A stretch of 5,311 bases of DNA from Pseudomonadota bacterium (GTDB lineage Bacteria > Pseudomonadota > Alphaproteobacteria > Rhodobacterales > Rhodobacteraceae): NCBI GenBank assembly GCA_027623875.1, contig JAQBUS010000117.1, forward strand, positions 1-5,311, written 5' to 3'. Positions 5,237 to 5,311 of the stretch are shown in pieces. Under the pieces are notes generated by a model that ran no database searches, was not told where the DNA came from, and was given only the letters and a program-made list of their open reading frames with translations. Each line of letters starts with the position of its first letter. Positions within the stretch are counted from its first letter, which is position 1. Both the position numbers and the translations under genes were made by a program.

Positions 5237-5311
5237 GTAAATACTATAGTAAATTTATACAGAGTATTAAGCCAACTCGTAGACACTATCATTCAACTTT
5301 CCGAAATAATT
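5221..5311 (+). CDS. Possible start of a further gene, cut by window edge
   Basis: An ATG at 5221, inside the last codons of the HAD gene in another frame, opens 30 codons with no stop before the window ends. AGG at 5212-5214 lies six bases ahead, a reasonable ribosome binding site. The visible N-terminus (MVKKLSKYYSKFIQSIKPTR and on) is strongly basic with no recognisable domain. Overlapping starts are the rule in this locus, so a third gene in the regulator unit is plausible. Thirty open codons in AT-rich DNA is modest evidence, so it may also be chance. Confidence 0.35.
   Translation, partial: MVKKLSKYYSKFIQSIKPTRRHYHSTFRNN

Noticed and set aside
5237..5311. Possible terminator after the HAD gene (ACTATAGT palindrome at 5243-5250)
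   Set aside because: Only an 8-base AT-rich palindrome with no loop or U-tract, and it lies within a possible continuing gene.

Overview
The window holds a divergent pair of transcription units typical of a proteobacterial carboxylate-uptake and catabolism locus. The DNA is AT-leaning (about 40% G+C by eye, not counted). A Bug-type periplasmic binding protein with a tripartite tricarboxylate transporter (TTT), an IclR regulator and a Tm-1-like (UPF0261) protein is the kind of set common in Alpha- and Betaproteobacteria. With this base composition and very tight gene packing I lean towards a marine, AT-rich alphaproteobacterium, but this is an inference with low confidence.

Leftward unit (minus strand, from 3647 to the left edge): tctC (binding protein, 2706-3647), a perfect 14-bp hairpin just after its stop, tctB (small membrane subunit, 2112-2648), tctA (large membrane subunit, 614-2104), an uncharacterised 51-codon ORF that overlaps the tctA stop (466-621), and the first 145 codons of a Tm-1-like/UPF0261 protein that runs off the left edge (437 to 1). 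Rightward unit (plus strand): an IclR-family regulator (3799-4581), a HAD-superfamily hydrolase whose start overlaps the regulator's stop by 8 nt (4574-5236), and a possible third gene that overlaps the hydrolase stop and runs off the right edge (5221 onward).

The 151-bp divergent spacer (3648-3798) is the longest gene-free stretch. It contains two inverted repeats: a 17-bp palindrome next to the tctC ribosome binding site, the best candidate for the IclR operator, and a wider repeat whose two arms each contain TTGACA, one per strand.

Working model (inference): the IclR protein senses a carboxylate or a product of its breakdown and controls tctCBA and the downstream Tm-1-like gene. TctC captures the substrate in the periplasm and TctAB imports it using an ion gradient. 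The Tm-1-like protein and probably the HAD hydrolase act on it, or on a phosphorylated intermediate, in the cytoplasm. The substrate cannot be read from the sequence. I found no mobile element, CRISPR array, tRNA or rRNA.
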